Part shown: positions 5,661-6,855 of the stretch, in pieces
How positions within the stretch are numbered: position 1 is the first letter of the stretch
Layout of the letters: every line of letters starts with the position of its first letter
NCBI GenBank assembly: GCA_937899365.1
Contig: CALBPH010000834.1
Span: 1-6,855 of the forward strand
DNA length: 6,855 nucleotides
From: an uncultured Leptolyngbya sp.
Lineage (GTDB): Bacteria > Cyanobacteriota > Cyanobacteriia > Phormidesmidales > Phormidesmidaceae
Reading direction: 5' to 3'
Made by a program: the position numbers and the translations under genes
Notes under the pieces: generated by a model
What the model was told of the DNA's origin: nothing
The model's database searches: none
Seen by the model: only the letters and a program-made list of their open reading frames with translations

Positions 5661-6647
5661 TTACTGGTTCTGAAGCCAGCGAGCGACATCCTTGGCGTGG
5701 TAAGACAAAATCAGGTCTGCCCCGGAGCGCTTAAAGCTCATCATGGTTTCCATAACCAGCTTCTCTTCGTCAACCCAGCCATTTAAGGCTGCGGCTTTGA
5801 CCATAGAATATTCCCCCGATACGTTATAGGCTGCTACGGGCAAATTGCTGGCTTCTTTGACTCGCCAAATAATATCCATGTAGGCCAGGGCTGGCTTCAC
5901 CATGAGCATGTCTGCTCCTTCAGCGATATCCAGCTCAATTTCTTTGAGAGCCTCTTGGCCGTTGGCCGGGTCCATCTGATAGGTGCGACGGTCGCCAAAT
6001 TGGGGGGCAGACTCTGCCACATCCCGAAACGGTCCATAGTAGGACGACGCATATTTAGCGGCGTAGGACAGAATGGGAATGTCTTCAAAGCCCGCATCGT
6101 CTAAGCCGGAGCGGATGGCGGTTACAAAACCATCCATCATTCCAGAAGGCGCAATGATATCTGCACCCGCATTGGCTTGGGAGACGGCCGTTTTCTTCAG
6201 GAGTTCTAAGGTGGGGTCGTTGAGTACCCGTCCCGTCAGGTCTCCGACTTCTAAATAACCGCAGTGGCCATGGCCCGTATACTCACAGAGACAGGTATCT
6301 ACCGTTACGATGAGCTCAGGGACGGCAGCCTTGACGGCTTCTGTTGCTTTTTGCACAATGCCACAGTCATGCCAGGCACCTGTGGCATCGTCATCCTTAC
6401 CGTCAGGAATTCCAAACAAGATAATAGATGGGATGCCGAGGTCATAAACTTCCTTGGCTTCCTCGACGATTTTGTCCACCGACAGCTGATAGACGCCGGG
6501 CATGGACTTGACTTCATTGGCAACGCCCTCCCCGGGGACCGCAAATAGCGGATAAATAAAATCGCTGGTGGTAACAACATTTTCGCGGACCATGCGGCGC
6601 AATTGGGGATGGCTGCGCAACCGACGAGGGCGATGAGTTGGAAACAT
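5661..6647 (-). CDS. hemB: Porphobilinogen synthase (delta-aminolevulinic acid dehydratase)
   Basis: HemB condenses two 5-aminolevulinate molecules to porphobilinogen, the first common step toward heme, chlorophyll and bilins; it is a cytoplasmic homo-octamer. The 328-residue protein has normal family length. Conserved parts in order are FIYPLFAVPGEG (30-41), the metal-binding motif DTCLCEYTGHGHCG (117-130) with Cys119, Cys121 and Cys129, the first active-site lysine Lys198 in SYAAKYASSYYGPFRD, and the Schiff-base lysine Lys251 in the signature MLMVKPALAYMDI. The three-cysteine site marks a zinc-type enzyme, unlike the Asp-rich magnesium type of plants. The start ATG at 6647 fits the family start; no good Shine-Dalgarno precedes it. 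A likely terminator lies about 63 bases downstream. Upstream are a putative structured leader and promoter. It supplies the pathway that HO1 and PcyA use at its far end, though the genes are separately transcribed. Confidence 0.97.
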   Translation of the reverse strand: MFPTHRPRRLRSHPQLRRMVRENVVTTSDFIYPLFAVPGEGVANEVKSMPGVYQLSVDKIVEEAKEVYDLGIPSIILFGIPDGKDDDATGAWHDCGIVQKATEAVKAAVPELIVTVDTCLCEYTGHGHCGYLEVGDLTGRVLNDPTLELLKKTAVSQANAGADIIAPSGMMDGFVTAIRSGLDDAGFEDIPILSYAAKYASSYYGPFRDVAESAPQFGDRRTYQMDPANGQEALKEIELDIAEGADMLMVKPALAYMDIIWRVKEASNLPVAAYNVSGEYSMVKAAALNGWVDEEKLVMETMMSFKRSGADLILSYHAKDVARWLQNQ

Positions 6648-6681
6648 GTCAGTTCTTAAAGAAAGCCGGATTGAATCTTTT

Positions 6682-6741
6682 CCACGTCCAGAACTAGAAT
6701 CTTTCCGTAGAAGAGCCTACAGGCGTCAACTTTGGACGTGG
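6682..6741 (-). promoter_or_regulatory. Putative structured 5' leader of hemB
   Basis: CCACGTCCA (6682-6690) and TGGACGTGG (6733-6741) form a perfect 9-bp stem, 35 bases upstream of the hemB start. The 42-base interior holds a second hairpin: CCTGTAG pairs with CTACGG on the minus strand (6723-6717 with 6710-6705), 6 bp with one bulged T and a 6-base loop. An outer stem enclosing a hairpin in a leader suggests a cis-acting RNA, but a single 9-bp dyad with a loop this long is expected about once by chance in a window of this size. It matches no riboswitch I recognise. Confidence 0.35.
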
Positions 6742-6760
6742 TTGAAGGGTTTAGTACTAG

Positions 6761-6790
6761 TCTATAACCTGCCTGTGTGTTTACTTTCAG
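6761..6790 (-). promoter_or_regulatory. Possible hemB promoter
   Basis: On the minus strand CTGAAA (6790-6785, 4 of 6), an 18-base spacer and TATAGA (6766-6761, 4 of 6) predict a start near 6754 and a leader of about 107 bases that would include the dyad at 6682-6741. Box similarity is the only support. Confidence 0.3.
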
Positions 6791-6837
6791 TCAGATTAAA
6801 AAAAGTAACGTTCTCAAGTCATGGGCAATTGTGTGTG

Positions 6838-6855
6838 GGTGTTCCATGGAACACC
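6838..6855. repeat. 18-bp perfect palindrome at the window edge
   Basis: GGTGTTCCATGGAACACC reads identically on both strands with no spacer. It starts about 190 bp upstream of hemB and stops at the last base of the window, so it may extend only if the next base is C. By simple base counting a given 18-mer palindrome is expected about 0.03 times in this length. No T-tract follows on the minus strand. It may be a dimeric-regulator site or part of a dispersed repeat. Confidence 0.7.

Overview
The window is chromosomal DNA from a cyanobacterium. It carries two phycobilin-synthesis genes (pcyA, ho1), a cyanobacterial-type ftsI preceded by a small membrane protein that usually goes with it, an InrS-like nickel-sensing repressor, and two copies of the HIP1 octamer (GCGATCGC). 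The sequence does not fix the genus.

Layout, left to right. (1) 2-631, plus strand: the 3' five-sixths of pcyA, interrupted by an in-frame TGA at 356-358 and carrying a 15-bp tandem duplication just before its end. (2) 682-1344, plus strand: gmk, guanylate kinase. (3) 1256-3016, minus strand: ftsI, the septal transpeptidase; its end overlaps the end of gmk tail-to-tail by 89 bp. (4) 3182-3763, minus strand: a single-pass, coiled-coil membrane protein with FtsL-like topology, probably cotranscribed with ftsI from a promoter near 3846-3873. (5) 3764-4126: non-coding, with that promoter and the strong terminator of ho1. (6) 4127-4843, minus strand: ho1, heme oxygenase. (7) 4844-5178: non-coding, with two small inverted repeats. 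(8) 5179-5532, minus strand: InrS-like CsoR/RcnR-family repressor. (9) 5661-6647, minus strand: hemB, porphobilinogen synthase, with a putative structured leader and promoter upstream and an 18-bp perfect palindrome at the window edge.

Functional picture. Three genes belong to one pathway at different depths: HemB makes porphobilinogen early in tetrapyrrole synthesis, HO1 opens heme to biliverdin, and PcyA reduces biliverdin to phycocyanobilin, the chromophore of phycobilisomes and phytochromes. The repressor between hemB and ho1 probably answers to nickel, but no efflux gene lies in the window. The FtsL-like protein and FtsI form a cell-division pair; gmk is housekeeping nucleotide metabolism.

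I see no mobile element, CRISPR array, rRNA, tRNA or clearly new multi-gene system. The points most worth a second look are the nonsense codon in pcyA, the mutual overprinting of the gmk and ftsI ends, the dyads around the repressor gene, and the hemB upstream region.
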